Origin: Actinomycetota bacterium
GTDB taxonomy: Bacteria; Actinomycetota; Actinomycetes; Streptosporangiales; Streptosporangiaceae
Assembly (NCBI GenBank): GCA_019240215.1
Contig: JAFAYQ010000043.1
Location: 1-64,000 of the forward strand
Direction of reading: 5' to 3'
DNA length: 64,000 nucleotides
Below the pieces are notes generated by a model. That model was not told where the DNA came from. It was given only the letters and a program-made list of their open reading frames with translations, and ran no database searches. A program made the translations under genes and the position numbers. How positions within the stretch are numbered: the stretch's first letter is position 1; the number at the start of each line of letters is the position of its first letter. This document shows positions 7,307-15,591 of this stretch, piece after piece.

Positions 7307-7678
7307 ATGACGGATCAAACCCAGCGTCCCTGGGGCGCTTACACCGTTCTTACCGAGGGCGGCGATTTCAAGGTCAAGACGATCGAGGTGAGTCCCGGGC
7401 AGCGTCTCAGCTACCAGCGGCACGCCCGCCGTTCGGAGCACTGGTTCGTGGTCCAGGGGGCCGGCGTGGTCACCCTCGACGGCGAGCTGACCGAGGTTCA
7501 GCGCGGCGACGCGGTCGACGTGCCGACCGGGACCGCGCACCGGATCCACAACACCGGTGACGTTCCCCTGGTGTTCGTCGAGGTCCAGCACGGCGACTAC
7601 TTCGGCGAGGACGACATCGTCCGGCTGGACGACGACTACGGCCGGTCCGAGCCCGCCGCCGAGAGCCAGCCGGTGTGA
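7307..7678 (+). CDS. Cupin protein, mannose-6-phosphate isomerase type II-like
   Basis: The 123-residue protein is a single cupin. 'RPWGAYTVL' at the start, 'GQRLSYQRHARRSEHWFVVQGAG' (metal-binding His residues) and 'DAVDVPTGTAHRIHN' match the C-terminal PMI domain of bifunctional ManC/AlgA enzymes. Family knowledge suggests mannose-6-phosphate/fructose-6-phosphate isomerisation, but stand-alone cupins of this kind may serve other sugar phosphates. The stop overlaps the GTG of the GrpB gene, so the two are coupled. An acidic tail (GEDDIVRLDDDYG) is typical of the subgroup. Confidence 0.85.
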   Translation: MTDQTQRPWGAYTVLTEGGDFKVKTIEVSPGQRLSYQRHARRSEHWFVVQGAGVVTLDGELTEVQRGDAVDVPTGTAHRIHNTGDVPLVFVEVQHGDYFGEDDIVRLDDDYGRSEPAAESQPV

Positions 7679-8235
7679 GCGAGCTCCCCGCGTGGGTGGT
7701 CGAGGGCGTTCACCTGAGCGCCTACGATCCCGCCTGGCCTGCCCGCGCGGGGCAGTACGCGGATGAGCTGCGGCCGGTGCTCGGGCCGTGGCTGCTGGGC
7801 CCGATCGAGCACGTCGGCTCGACCTCGGTCCCGGGCCTGGTCGCCAAGCCCGTCATCGACCTGATGGCACCGGTCGAGGATCTGGACGCGGTGGCCGCCG
7901 CGACGATCGGCCCGCTCGGCGACCGGGGCTGGCCGCACGTGCCGCCGCAGTTCGACCAGCGGCCGTTCCGCCGGTTCTTCGCCAAGGTGTCGGCCGACGG
8001 CCAGCATCGGCTGGCGCACCTGCACGTGATGACCCCGGACGCCGCCCGCTGGGACCAGCAGTTGCGGTTCCGCGACGCGCTCCGGGCCGACCCGGAGCTG
8101 CGCGACCAGTACGCCGCGGTCAAGTCGCGGCTGGCCGCCGCCCACGCCGGTGATCGCGAGCGTTACACCGACGAGAAGGCGGCGTTCGTGACCAGGATCC
8201 TGCGTGACCTGAGTAAGCGCCGGTCGCCCGGGTAG
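7675..8235 (+). CDS. GrpB family nucleotidyltransferase-like protein
   Basis: At 186 residues this matches the GrpB (UPF0157) family, related to nucleotidyltransferases. The hallmark 'HVGSTSVPGLVAKPVIDLM' lies around residues 46-64, and the C-terminal helix has 'RERYTDEKAAFV'. Family members occur alone or fused to dephospho-CoA kinase; the substrate is not established. The GTG start overlaps the cupin stop (GTGA). It is followed after 9 bp by a VOC gene in the same direction, so the four genes from 7307 to 9536 may form one transcript. Confidence 0.88.
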   Translation: MSELPAWVVEGVHLSAYDPAWPARAGQYADELRPVLGPWLLGPIEHVGSTSVPGLVAKPVIDLMAPVEDLDAVAAATIGPLGDRGWPHVPPQFDQRPFRRFFAKVSADGQHRLAHLHVMTPDAARWDQQLRFRDALRADPELRDQYAAVKSRLAAAHAGDRERYTDEKAAFVTRILRDLSKRRSPG

Positions 8236-8244
8236 CCGCCCATC

Positions 8245-8676
8245 ATGGCTCTCATCAGCAGCGATGGCTTTGCGCACGTCCGCCTCACGGTCACCGACAT
8301 CGAGCGGTCCAAGGCGTTCTACGACCGCGTGTTCGGCTGGCCGGTCGCGGTCGACGAGTCGGACTCGGCCGGACAGCCTGGCGTCACCGACTCGCCCGAG
8401 CAGTTCTTCGGCGGGACCGTTTACCAGACCCCGCAGGGCACGCTGTTCGGCCTGCGCCCGGCCGGGCACGACGGCTTCGACCCGGCCCACCTCGGCCTCG
8501 ATCACGTCAGCTTCGCGGTCGCATCCCGGGCCGACCTCGACCGCGCCGCCGCGGCCCTGACCGAAAACGGCATCAAGCACGGTGAGGTCATCGAGCTGGA
8601 CGGGGCCGGCATCGCGATCTTGTCCTTCCAGGACCCGGACGACATCAACGTGGAGCTGACCGCCCCGCTAGGCTGA
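8245..8676 (+). CDS. VOC-family (glyoxalase/dioxygenase fold) protein
   Basis: The 143-residue protein has two beta-alpha-beta-beta-beta modules typical of the vicinal-oxygen-chelate fold: 'GFAHVRLTVTDIERSKAFYDRVFGWP' and 'GLDHVSFAVASRADLDRAAAALTENG', ending in 'ILSFQDPDDINVELTAP'. The His/Glu positions expected for metal binding are present (H12, H82 region, E in VEL). It could be a lyase, a dioxygenase or a resistance protein; the substrate is unknown. It sits between the GrpB and PHP genes with tight spacing on both sides. Confidence 0.85.
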   Translation: MALISSDGFAHVRLTVTDIERSKAFYDRVFGWPVAVDESDSAGQPGVTDSPEQFFGGTVYQTPQGTLFGLRPAGHDGFDPAHLGLDHVSFAVASRADLDRAAAALTENGIKHGEVIELDGAGIAILSFQDPDDINVELTAPLG

Positions 8677-8681
8677 GCCGG

Positions 8682-9536
8682 GTGCCGGCCTACCCGCCCG
8701 ACAATCACACTCACACCGAGTGGTCCTGGGATGCGGTGGCCGGGTCGATGGAGGGGTCGTGCGCCCGGGCCCTGGAGCTGGGGCTGACGTCGATCGCGTT
8801 CACCGAGCACGTCGACTTCACCGGCTGGCTGATCGCCCCGGCGGTCGCGGCCGAAGAGATGTGGTTCGACCCGGCCTGGGTCGGGGCCGACGGCCGCCTG
8901 CGCCCGCCCCAGCTGGACGCCGCCGGTTATCTGGCCTGCGTGCAGCGCTGCCAGGAGAAGTTCCCGGACCTCCGCATCGTCTCCGGAGCCGAACTGGGGG
9001 AGCCGCACTGGCACCAGCGTGAGGTCGGTGCGGTGCTCGGGGCCGGCCAGTTCGACCGGGTGCTGGGCTCGCTGCACTCGCTCGCCGAGGACGAGCCCTG
9101 GCTGATTGATGACCACGTCTACCAGCGGTTCGGGCCGGCCGTCACCATCCGCCGTTACCTGGCCGAGGCCCTCCGGCTGGCCGATTCGGCCGCCCCGTTC
9201 GCGGTGCTGGCGCACATCGACTACCCACTGCGCTTCTGGCCCGCGGCGGCCGGCCCGTTCGACCCGGCCGCTTTCGAGGACGAGTACCACGCGGTCCTGC
9301 GGGCGCTGGCCCGGTCCGGCCGGGCCCTGGAGATCAACACCCGGGTGCCGCTGCCGGCCCCGATCGTGCGCTGGTGGTACGAGTCCGGGGGCGAAGCGGT
9401 CTCGTTCGGCAGCGACGCCCACGAGCCGGCGGCCGTCGCCGACGGCCTGACCGCGGCGGCCGCGATGGCCGAGGCGGCCGGCTTCCACCCCGGCCGCTAC
9501 CCGCACGACTTCTGGCTCCGCCGCCCGTGCCGCTAA
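8682..9536 (+). CDS. PHP-domain histidinol-phosphatase-like phosphoesterase
   Basis: The protein has 284 residues from the GTG at 8682. PHP metal-binding motifs are visible: NHTHTEWS (H9, H11), FTEHVDF, SGAELGEPHWH, LGSLHSL, LAHIDYP and GSDAHEP, consistent with a trinuclear zinc or manganese centre. It is closest in style to HisK/HisJ-type histidinol-phosphate phosphatases, but stand-alone copies away from his genes often have other phosphate monoester substrates. A 5-bp gap from the VOC gene suggests one transcript. Confidence 0.85.
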   Translation: MPAYPPDNHTHTEWSWDAVAGSMEGSCARALELGLTSIAFTEHVDFTGWLIAPAVAAEEMWFDPAWVGADGRLRPPQLDAAGYLACVQRCQEKFPDLRIVSGAELGEPHWHQREVGAVLGAGQFDRVLGSLHSLAEDEPWLIDDHVYQRFGPAVTIRRYLAEALRLADSAAPFAVLAHIDYPLRFWPAAAGPFDPAAFEDEYHAVLRALARSGRALEINTRVPLPAPIVRWWYESGGEAVSFGSDAHEPAAVADGLTAAAAMAEAAGFHPGRYPHDFWLRRPCR

Positions 9537-9569
9537 TCTGCATAGACCACGCCGCCAATCTGCGTAGAC
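9533..9569. repeat. Short direct repeat upstream of the VC0807-like gene
   Basis: Two copies of a 15-mer, CTAATCTGCATAGAC (9533-9547) and CCAATCTGCGTAGAC (9555-9569), lie 22 bp apart, about two helical turns, just after the PHP stop and before the start at 9600. They could be paired binding sites. Confidence 0.4.
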
Positions 9570-9599
9570 GATGCCCGGACGCCCTTTTAGCCTGGGGCC

Positions 9600-10316
9600 A
9601 TGAGCGAGGACGGTCAGCGACCGGACGGGGACCCCGCGCCGACCGGGAATTCATCGCCTGCTGAGAAGCCCGCGCCGAGTGGGCGCGGCGGCCAGCTGCG
9701 ATCGGTCATCAAGATCGCGCTGCTGGACGTGGCCGCCCCGCTGCTGGCCTATCGCCTGTTCAAGTCGGCCGGCCTGAGCACGGTGTCGGCCCTGATCCTG
9801 AGCGGGGTGTTCCCGGCGATCGGGGTGATCATCGACGTCATCCAGCACCGCCGCCTGGACGCCGTCGGGGCGCTGGTGCTGGCCGGGATCATCGCCGGCT
9901 CGATCGTCGGGCTGGTCAGCGGTAACCCCCGGCTGGTGCTGCCGGAAGGGTCGGTCCCGACCGGCATCTTCGGGCTGGTGGCCCTGGGCTCGCTGCTGAC
10001 CGCCCGCCCGCTGATGTACCGGATCGCGCTGGAGTTCACCGGCCCCGGCAGCGCCCAGGGCCAGGAGATGACCGGCCTGTGGAGTAAGCACCACGAGTTC
10101 CGCCACCTGTTCCGGGTCATCACCGCCGTGTGGGGGGCCGGCTTCCTGGTCGAGGCCGCGCTGCGGGTGGTCATCGTCGAGAACACCTCGACCGGCACCG
10201 CCCTGGCCATCTCCAAGGTCATGCCGTTCGTGGTGGCCGGCATCCTCGCCGCCTGGACCGCCGCCTACGGCACCTACCAGCGCCGCAAGAACGAGGGCCG
10301 GACGCAGACCGGGTGA
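9600..10316 (+). CDS. VC0807-like integral membrane protein
   Basis: The 238-residue protein has a polar, Pro-rich first 30 residues followed by about six transmembrane segments. 'VIKIALLDVAAPLLAYRLFKSAGLSTVSALILSGVFPAIGVIIDVIQHRR' followed by 'LDAVGALVLAGIIAGSIVGLVSGNPRLVL' is the usual start of the VC0807 family. No function is established for these proteins. The gene is preceded by a pair of direct repeats. It ends in a basic tail (TYQRRKNEGR), so the C-terminus is probably cytosolic. Confidence 0.8.
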   Translation: MSEDGQRPDGDPAPTGNSSPAEKPAPSGRGGQLRSVIKIALLDVAAPLLAYRLFKSAGLSTVSALILSGVFPAIGVIIDVIQHRRLDAVGALVLAGIIAGSIVGLVSGNPRLVLPEGSVPTGIFGLVALGSLLTARPLMYRIALEFTGPGSAQGQEMTGLWSKHHEFRHLFRVITAVWGAGFLVEAALRVVIVENTSTGTALAISKVMPFVVAGILAAWTAAYGTYQRRKNEGRTQTG

Positions 10317-10396
10317 TTCCGGGCCCGGCGGCCGGTACGTTTCCCGGCCCGCGGGGTTACCGTGAAGGTGGATAGTTCGTCACGGGGCCGGATCGG

Positions 10397-10717
10397 GTGG
10401 TGGCCATGCTCACCTACGTGCTGGGCGGCATATCTCTCACGCTGGGGCTGCTGGCCGCCGTCTTCTGGACGATTGTGCTGGCCCACCCGCTCGGACGGCT
10501 GCGCCGGGTCACCCGAATCCGCGCGGCGACCAGCTCCGCGGCCCGCCGCCGGGTCCGCCGGAACCTCGCCTCCAGCCTGGGCCTCGCCCTGCTCGGCGCC
10601 CTGGTCCTGTTCAGCGCGACATCGCTGACGATCGGCTGGCTTGCGCTGGGCGCCGGGGTGGCGCTGGCGGTCTGGCAGTTCGGCCCCCCGCTGGCCGCCC
10701 GCGTCCGCCGCGCGTAG
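10397..10717 (+). CDS. Small membrane protein, unknown
   Basis: This 106-residue protein from the GTG at 10397 (an ATG at 10406 is a good alternative) has one N-terminal hydrophobic helix (LTYVLGGISLTLGLLAAVFWTIVLA). A strongly basic linker with many Arg and Ala follows, then a pair of hydrophobic helices (LGLALLGALVLFSATSLTIGWLALGAGVALAVW). Nothing identifies a family. It follows the VC0807-like gene by 80 bp and may be co-transcribed. It converges on the sigma factor gene. Confidence 0.6.
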   Translation: MVAMLTYVLGGISLTLGLLAAVFWTIVLAHPLGRLRRVTRIRAATSSAARRRVRRNLASSLGLALLGALVLFSATSLTIGWLALGAGVALAVWQFGPPLAARVRRA

Positions 10718-10760
10718 GGCGTACCGCGGCGCACGTTCCAGGTCTTCGCGCCGTTGGCCT

Positions 10761-11777
10761 TCAGGCCGTTCCGGGAAGCGTCCGGGGCAGCCCGAAGCGT
10801 GGCAGCACGCTCGCGTTGAAGCCGGTGACCGCGGTGATGCGGTCGTCGGCGATCGTGACGACCAGCAGTCCGTAGGCCCGGAAGACATCGGTGTGAGGGT
10901 CGGCCATATACATGCCGAACGCTGGCTGGCCGTTGGCTCGGGTCGGCACCACCCGGTAGGACCGGCCGGGCCGGAGGATGACGGCTGCGAAGAACCGACG
11001 GGCCACGTCGATGCCCCGGTACTCCAGCATCGCGGGCGGCATGGAGAGCTGGATGTCCGCGGCGAGCAGCCCGACCAGCGCCTGGAGGTCGGCTCGTTCG
11101 AGGGCGTCGGTCAGCTGGGCCACGAGGTGGCGTTCGGCCGTGATGTCCAGTTGGCGCGCGGGCCTGCCTGAGCCCGCCAGGTGGCTGTCGACCGTGGCTC
11201 GTGCTCGTTTGAGGGCGCTTTGAACCGATTCCTGGGTGGCATCGAGCATCTTGGCCACCTCGCCCGCGTGGTAGCCGAGCACGTCGCGCAGCACGAGTAC
11301 GGCCCGCTGCCGCGGCGGCAGTAGCTGCAAGGCGGTGATGAACGCGAGCGAGATCGCCTCTGTCGTCTCGTAGCGGGTCTCCGGACCGGGCGCCTGGTCG
11401 ACGAAGTTGTCCAGCAGCACGTCCGGATATGGTTCCAGCCAGGGCGGAACGTCGCTGACGCGGGTCGGCTCGGGCAGCGTCACGTCGGGGATCGGGGTCG
11501 CGGTGCGTGGCCGCCTGCTGTCCGCGCGCAGCATGCTCAGGCACCGGTTGGTCGCGATCTGATAGAGCCAGGTCCGCAGCGAGGACTGCTGGCGGAAGTC
11601 GCCCAGGTTACGCCAGGCGGACACGAGGGTCTCCTGGAGCGCGTCCTCGGCATCCTGCAGTGACCCGAGGATGCGGTAGCAGTGCACCTGCAGCTCGCGA
11701 GAGTGCACTTCGACCAGTTGGCGGAACGCGTCGTCGTCGCCGGCTCTGGCCCTGGCGATCAGGTCCGCTGTCTCCAT
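10761..11777 (-). CDS. ECF sigma factor with C-terminal SnoaL-like domain (SigG-like)
   Basis: The protein has 338 residues. Region 2 (residues 10-80) carries 'HCYRILGSLQDAEDALQETLVSAWRNL' and 'WLYQIATNRCL'. Region 4 (about 130-195) carries 'LPPRQRAVLVLRDVLGYHAGEVAKML'. Residues 215-330 form a SnoaL/NTF2-like domain with 'NGQPAFGMYM' and 'LPRFGLP', the same arrangement as mycobacterial SigG. In such sigma factors the C-terminal domain replaces or supplements an anti-sigma factor as a sensor. It is divergent from the YCII gene, and an inverted repeat at 11848-11872 lies between them. Confidence 0.88.
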   Translation of the reverse strand: METADLIARARAGDDDAFRQLVEVHSRELQVHCYRILGSLQDAEDALQETLVSAWRNLGDFRQQSSLRTWLYQIATNRCLSMLRADSRRPRTATPIPDVTLPEPTRVSDVPPWLEPYPDVLLDNFVDQAPGPETRYETTEAISLAFITALQLLPPRQRAVLVLRDVLGYHAGEVAKMLDATQESVQSALKRARATVDSHLAGSGRPARQLDITAERHLVAQLTDALERADLQALVGLLAADIQLSMPPAMLEYRGIDVARRFFAAVILRPGRSYRVVPTRANGQPAFGMYMADPHTDVFRAYGLLVVTIADDRITAVTGFNASVLPRFGLPRTLPGTA

Positions 11778-11847
11778 ACATCCTCGCCTTTCTTTCCGCC
11801 GGGCGCGTCCGGCTCGTCTGAAAGTACCGACGCCGCCGGCCCGGTGA

Positions 11848-11872
11848 ATTGGGCGGTGTCCGCACGCCCAAT
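11848..11872. promoter_or_regulatory. Inverted repeat between the ECF sigma and YCII genes
   Basis: Perfect 8-bp arms ATTGGGCG and CGCCCAAT flank a 9-nt centre in the 175-bp divergent spacer. The position fits an operator controlling one or both genes; the binding protein is unknown. Confidence 0.4.
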
Positions 11873-11952
11873 CCCGCGGACTTCCCGGCGTCTACCCGAA
11901 TGGAGGTGCTCCCAGTCCGGGAGCGCCGGGATACAGGACAGGACCACAGATC

Positions 11953-12252
11953 ATGGCCAAGTACGTTTTCTCCTACCGTGTGCCCTCCGGCTACCGGCCC
12001 GACGCCGGGACGGCGGCCGAGTGGCAGGCCTGGTTCGGCGAGCTGGGCTCGGCCCTGGTGGACGTTGGCCACGCGGTGACCGAGTACGCCTCGCTCGGCG
12101 AGGTCGGCGGCAGCGGCTCCCGGATGGTCGGCCACTCGGTGGTGTCCGCCGAGGACTTGGACTCCGCGCTGGCGCTGGCCAAGAACTGCCCGGCGCTGCG
12201 GGTCGGCGGCGGGGTCGAGGTCGGCCCCGTGATGGAAGCCGCCGGGTCATGA
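11953..12252 (+). CDS. YCII-related small protein
   Basis: This 99-residue protein has the YCII ferredoxin-like fold pattern: 'AKYVFSYRVPSG' at the start, 'AWFGELGSALVDVGHAV' helix, and 'VVSAEDLDSALALAKNCPAL..GGGVEVGPVM' at the end. YCII proteins commonly neighbour ECF sigma factors that have SnoaL-like tails, as here, but their role is not established. The stop overlaps the ATG of the MFS exporter (ATGA), so YCII and the exporter form a translationally coupled unit divergent from the sigma gene. It may be part of the sigma regulon. Confidence 0.85.
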   Translation: MAKYVFSYRVPSGYRPDAGTAAEWQAWFGELGSALVDVGHAVTEYASLGEVGGSGSRMVGHSVVSAEDLDSALALAKNCPALRVGGGVEVGPVMEAAGS

Positions 12253-13745
12253 GTAGCGCTGTGACCGCATCGACGGCGCCGCCGGCGGGGTCGTTCCTGG
12301 CGACCGGGCGCGGCAAGGTCACACTCGCGCTGCTGTGCGCGGTGACGTTCCTGGACGTCGTCGACGGCTCGATCGTGAATGTCGCGCTGCCGACCATCCG
12401 GGCGCATCTGGGCTTTTCGGTGCAGAACCTGCAGTGGGTGGTCAGCGGCTATCTGATCACTTACGGCGGTTTCCTCCTGCTCGGCGGCCGCGCCGGCGAC
12501 CTGCTGGGCCGGCGACGGCTGCTGGTCGCCGGCACCTCCCTGTTCGCGCTCTCGTCGCTCGCCTGCGGGCTCGCCAACAGCCGGGGGCTGCTCATCGGCG
12601 GCCGGCTCACCCAGGGCTTCGGGGCCGCGATGATGTCGCCGGCCGCACTGTCCATCCTGACGACCACGTTCAACGGCGCGGCCGACCGGCACCGGGCGCT
12701 GGGCACCTGGGCCGGCATCAGCGGGCTGGCCGCCGCGGTCGGGGTGTTCTTCGGCGGGCTGCTCACTCAGGATTTCGGGTGGCGGTGGGTCTTTTTCGTC
12801 AACCTTCCGGTGTGCGTCCTGGTGCTGATCGGGGCCTTCTGGATCCTTGCCGCGGATCAGGGCCGGACCACGGCGGGCGGTTTCGACGCGATCGGCGCGG
12901 TGCTGGTCAGCGCCAGCATGCTGATGCTGATCTTCACGCTCGTGAAGGCACCCGATGTCGGCTGGGGGGCGGGCCGGACCGTCGGCGGGTTGGCCGGTTC
13001 GGCCGTGCTCATGGCCGCCTTCCTGGTTAACGAGCAGCGTCGCACCCATCCGCTGGTCCCGATGTCGATCTTCCGGATCAAGGGCCTCGCCGCCGCCGAT
13101 GCCACCCAGGTGATCGCGTGGGCCGGGTTCTACTCGATGTTCTTCTTCGTCACCCTCTACATGCAGAACGTCCTCGGCTACTCCCAGCTCAGAACCGGGG
13201 TCTCGTATCTGCCGGTGACCATCGGCATCGGGTTCGGCTCCACCGTCGCGACGAAGTTGTTCATCCGGACCGGGACCCGTCCGATCATCGTCTCCGGCGC
13301 GCTGCTCGCCGCCGGCGGCATCTTCTGGCTTTCGCGCATCCCCGTGCACGGGACCTTTCTCGGCAACCTGCTCCCACCCCTGGTGATCATGGCGGCCGGG
13401 CTCGGTCTGCTGTATGCGGGCGTGCAGACCGCCGCGAACGCGGGCGTGCCCGAGAACCAGGCCGGACTGGCCGCGGCCCTGATCACCACCTCCTTCCAGC
13501 TCGGGTCCGCGCTCGGCCTGGCCGTCTTCAGCGGGATCGCGACCAGCCGCACCAGCCACCTGCTGGCCGCTCACACCCCCCTCCCGGAGGCGCTCACCTC
13601 CGGGTTCCAGCGAGCCCTGCTGACCAGCGCCATCTGTCTCGTGGTGGCAGGGTTGATCGCGCTGCGCGCATCCAATACCCGCGGCGAGCCCGTCGCCGCA
13701 ACGGAGCCACAGCGGGACCTGGAACCGTCGTACGACTCTGCCTGA
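12249..13745 (+). CDS. DHA2-type (EmrB/QacA) MFS multidrug exporter
   Basis: The exporter has 498 residues and about 14 predicted membrane helices. Motif C-like and D1 signatures are present ('LDVVDGSIVNVALPTI' in TM1, 'GGRAGDLLGRRRLL' motif A between TM2 and TM3, 'TWAGISGLAAAVGVFFGGLLT' in TM5). It should be a proton-driven efflux pump in the cytoplasmic membrane; the substrate cannot be predicted. Translation is coupled to YCII. A 15-bp palindrome follows the stop immediately (13747-13761). Confidence 0.9.
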   Translation: MSSAVTASTAPPAGSFLATGRGKVTLALLCAVTFLDVVDGSIVNVALPTIRAHLGFSVQNLQWVVSGYLITYGGFLLLGGRAGDLLGRRRLLVAGTSLFALSSLACGLANSRGLLIGGRLTQGFGAAMMSPAALSILTTTFNGAADRHRALGTWAGISGLAAAVGVFFGGLLTQDFGWRWVFFVNLPVCVLVLIGAFWILAADQGRTTAGGFDAIGAVLVSASMLMLIFTLVKAPDVGWGAGRTVGGLAGSAVLMAAFLVNEQRRTHPLVPMSIFRIKGLAAADATQVIAWAGFYSMFFFVTLYMQNVLGYSQLRTGVSYLPVTIGIGFGSTVATKLFIRTGTRPIIVSGALLAAGGIFWLSRIPVHGTFLGNLLPPLVIMAAGLGLLYAGVQTAANAGVPENQAGLAAALITTSFQLGSALGLAVFSGIATSRTSHLLAAHTPLPEALTSGFQRALLTSAICLVVAGLIALRASNTRGEPVAATEPQRDLEPSYDSA

Positions 13746-13746
13746 T

Positions 13747-13761
13747 ATTCCGCGGCGGAAT
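13747..13761. terminator. Palindrome directly after the MFS exporter stop
   Basis: ATTCCGC and GCGGAAT flank a single G, starting one base after the TGA. A hairpin could form in the transcript, but no U tract follows, so terminator activity is uncertain. Confidence 0.35.
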
Positions 13762-13987
13762 CGCCGGGTGCGCGGCGCCGACGGGTTACCACAGCAGCGC
13801 CGCGCCCCGGTACCGGCAGAGACGACTGGCTCGACGAAGCCGAGGCTCCGGGTCATCCGCCCCGGTTGTCCCCCGTGAGAGCTACCGGCAACTGCCCACC
13901 GCCGGGCGATTCGGGGCCCCGGTCCTGATCCGTAGCGTCGCACCTGACGCCGCGGCACCAGGCCGCGTCAGCCGAGGGAGGAAAGCG

Positions 13988-14782
13988 ATGATGACCGAGC
14001 ACGCGCCCGGCGAGGCGAACCAGCAGCTGACCCGCGGGGGCGGCCAGCTGCGGACGAGCCAGCCGAGCCAGCCGAGTCGCCCGGCCCGGGTCGCGCGCGG
14101 GATCCGGCGCTGGGCCTGGGCCGGGCTGCTGGCCCAGATCCTGTTCGTGGTCAGCTGGGTGGCCGCCGTCACCTGGCAGGGACCGAGGTACAGCACCGGG
14201 GCCGACTCGATCAGCGACATGTACGCCGAGACCGCGCCGCACGCCTGGTTCCTGATCGTCGTGCTCACCGTGTGCGGGGCCGCCACCATGGGGTTCGCGT
14301 TCGGGGCGGTGCGGCGGGCGCTGCGCCCGGGTGGCTGGACCGCCACCGTCGGGTCGGCGCTGCTGGCCATCTCGATCGTCGGCCTCGGTGACCTGCTGAC
14401 GGTGACCGAGCGGCTGGACTGCCGGATGGTCGACCCCGGCTGCACCGCGACCAGGCAGATCTCCAACCTCGGCGGTCAGCTCGACAACACCCTCAGCACC
14501 TACGGCGTGCTGGCGCTGATCGTGGCGGGCGTGTTCCTCTCGTTCGCGATGCGCCGGGCCGCGACCTGGCGGGGCTGGGCCTGGCCGACCCGCTGGACGA
14601 TGCTGGCGCTGTTCCTGGTCACGTTCGCCGACGCCATCGGCAGCCACTACGGGGCCGGCGGCCTGTTCGAGCGGATGATCGCGCTGATCGGCGCGGCCTG
14701 GCTGGCCGCCCTGGCCGTCGCCGTCCTCCGCCGCGCCCGCCCAGCCCGCCAGGCCGGCCCGGCCGAGCCCGCTCAGGTCTGA
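13988..14782 (+). CDS. DUF998 integral membrane protein
   Basis: I choose the ATG at 13988 because a GGGAGGAAAG ribosome-binding site lies just upstream; the much longer open frame before it is a shadow. The result is 264 residues. The first 45 are polar and include a repeated QPSQPSRP stretch. About six hydrophobic helices follow, with the DUF998 pattern 'SISDMYAE' after TM1 and 'RDCR-like' Cys-containing loop (CRMVDPGCTATRQISN). Function is unknown. A 242-bp spacer with no recognisable gene separates it from the exporter. Confidence 0.75.
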   Translation: MMTEHAPGEANQQLTRGGGQLRTSQPSQPSRPARVARGIRRWAWAGLLAQILFVVSWVAAVTWQGPRYSTGADSISDMYAETAPHAWFLIVVLTVCGAATMGFAFGAVRRALRPGGWTATVGSALLAISIVGLGDLLTVTERLDCRMVDPGCTATRQISNLGGQLDNTLSTYGVLALIVAGVFLSFAMRRAATWRGWAWPTRWTMLALFLVTFADAIGSHYGAGGLFERMIALIGAAWLAALAVAVLRRARPARQAGPAEPAQV

Positions 14783-14857
14783 ACGGCAGGCTCACCTGGC
14801 TGCCGGCGAGGTCCGGCGCACGATGACCGGCCACCCCCACCGGCCCCTACCCGATGA

Positions 14858-14884
14858 GCGGCCCGCTGCCAGGCAGCGGGCCGC
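14858..14884. terminator. Strong bidirectional hairpin terminator
   Basis: Perfect 13-bp arms GCGGCCCGCTGCC and GGCAGCGGGCCGC flank one A between two convergent genes. A short T/C run follows on the plus strand. The position favours transcription termination for both genes. Confidence 0.7.
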
Positions 14885-14917
14885 TTCCCCCAGGTCCTGA
14901 ACTGATGGATCCCCGCG

Positions 14918-15349
14918 TCAGAGGGCGACGTCGAACACCGAGGCGGTGCCGTCCAGGTGCTCGACCTTGTAGGTCTGCAGGGCCGGGAACACCTCCCGCG
15001 CCACCAGCGTGGCCGCCTGCACGGTGGTGATCCCTCTGGTCTTGAAGGTCTGCGGGCCTGAGGTCAGGGTGACGCCGATGGCCGGCACCAGCACCGAGAA
15101 CGTGGTGACCGGGCCCCCCGCGATCTCGCTCTTGACCAGGATGACCGAGACCAGCGCGCCGACGTTGTCGATGAACTGAACGTCCACGTCGGCCTTGCCG
15201 TAGGTCTTCGACAGGTGGGAGTCCTGGTAGGAGAAGAACAGTTCCTGGTGGCCGACGATGATCGGGCCGCCCGCCCCGTTCGGATAGTACGAGGCGGTGA
15301 TGCCGTCGCCCTGGAACATGTATTCGGTCGCATCCAGTGAAATCGCCAT
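14918..15349 (-). CDS. Hypothetical protein, unknown
   Basis: I choose the ATG at 15347-15349 (MAISLDATEYMF). This gives 143 residues, with no membrane segment or signal peptide. The sequence is beta-rich with many Thr and Val ('GGPIIVGHQELFFSYQDSHLSKTYG', 'VGALVSVILVKSEIAGGPVTTFSVLVPAIGV'). I do not recognise the family. It converges on the DUF998 gene across a strong hairpin and diverges from the secreted hydrolase gene at 15592. Confidence 0.65.
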   Translation of the reverse strand: MAISLDATEYMFQGDGITASYYPNGAGGPIIVGHQELFFSYQDSHLSKTYGKADVDVQFIDNVGALVSVILVKSEIAGGPVTTFSVLVPAIGVTLTSGPQTFKTRGITTVQAATLVAREVFPALQTYKVEHLDGTASVFDVAL

Positions 15350-15444
15350 GCTCAAATCCCCGTTTCTTGCGGCTGAGGTGAACGCCGAGCGAGCGCTCAC
15401 CTATCCGGAGGGGATCACTCCCGCTCTGATACAGCCGGGTCGGA

Positions 15445-15480
15445 GACTGGGTGTTTTAGCCGATCCGCGATGCGCCCACC
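15445..15480 (+). promoter_or_regulatory. Conserved upstream box, copy 1 (hydrolase gene)
   Basis: A 36-bp segment about 110 bp before the hydrolase start matches 22322-22355 at 31 of 34 aligned bases, with one 2-bp gap. The shared core is GTGTTTYAGCCGATYCGCG. Both copies precede alpha/beta hydrolase genes that flank the LAL regulator pair, so a common regulator site is the simplest explanation. Confidence 0.5.
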
Positions 15481-15591
15481 CGGACTCACGATGGTCGGGT
15501 AAAGGGCTCGCCGGCCGACGTGCTGTCCAGCACCGCCGGCGAGCCGCCACTGGGGCTCGAAGAGGGGCCCGCTCTCGAAGGACGCCAACTG

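Noticed and set aside
13905..13921. GATTCGGGG at 13909 as a third hairpin element
   Set aside because: No matching CCCCGAATC arm lies 23 nt downstream or anywhere close.
11991..13958. 655-codon open frame on the minus strand
   Set aside because: Antisense to YCII and the DHA2 exporter, which have clear family motifs. No domain is seen in the antisense product.
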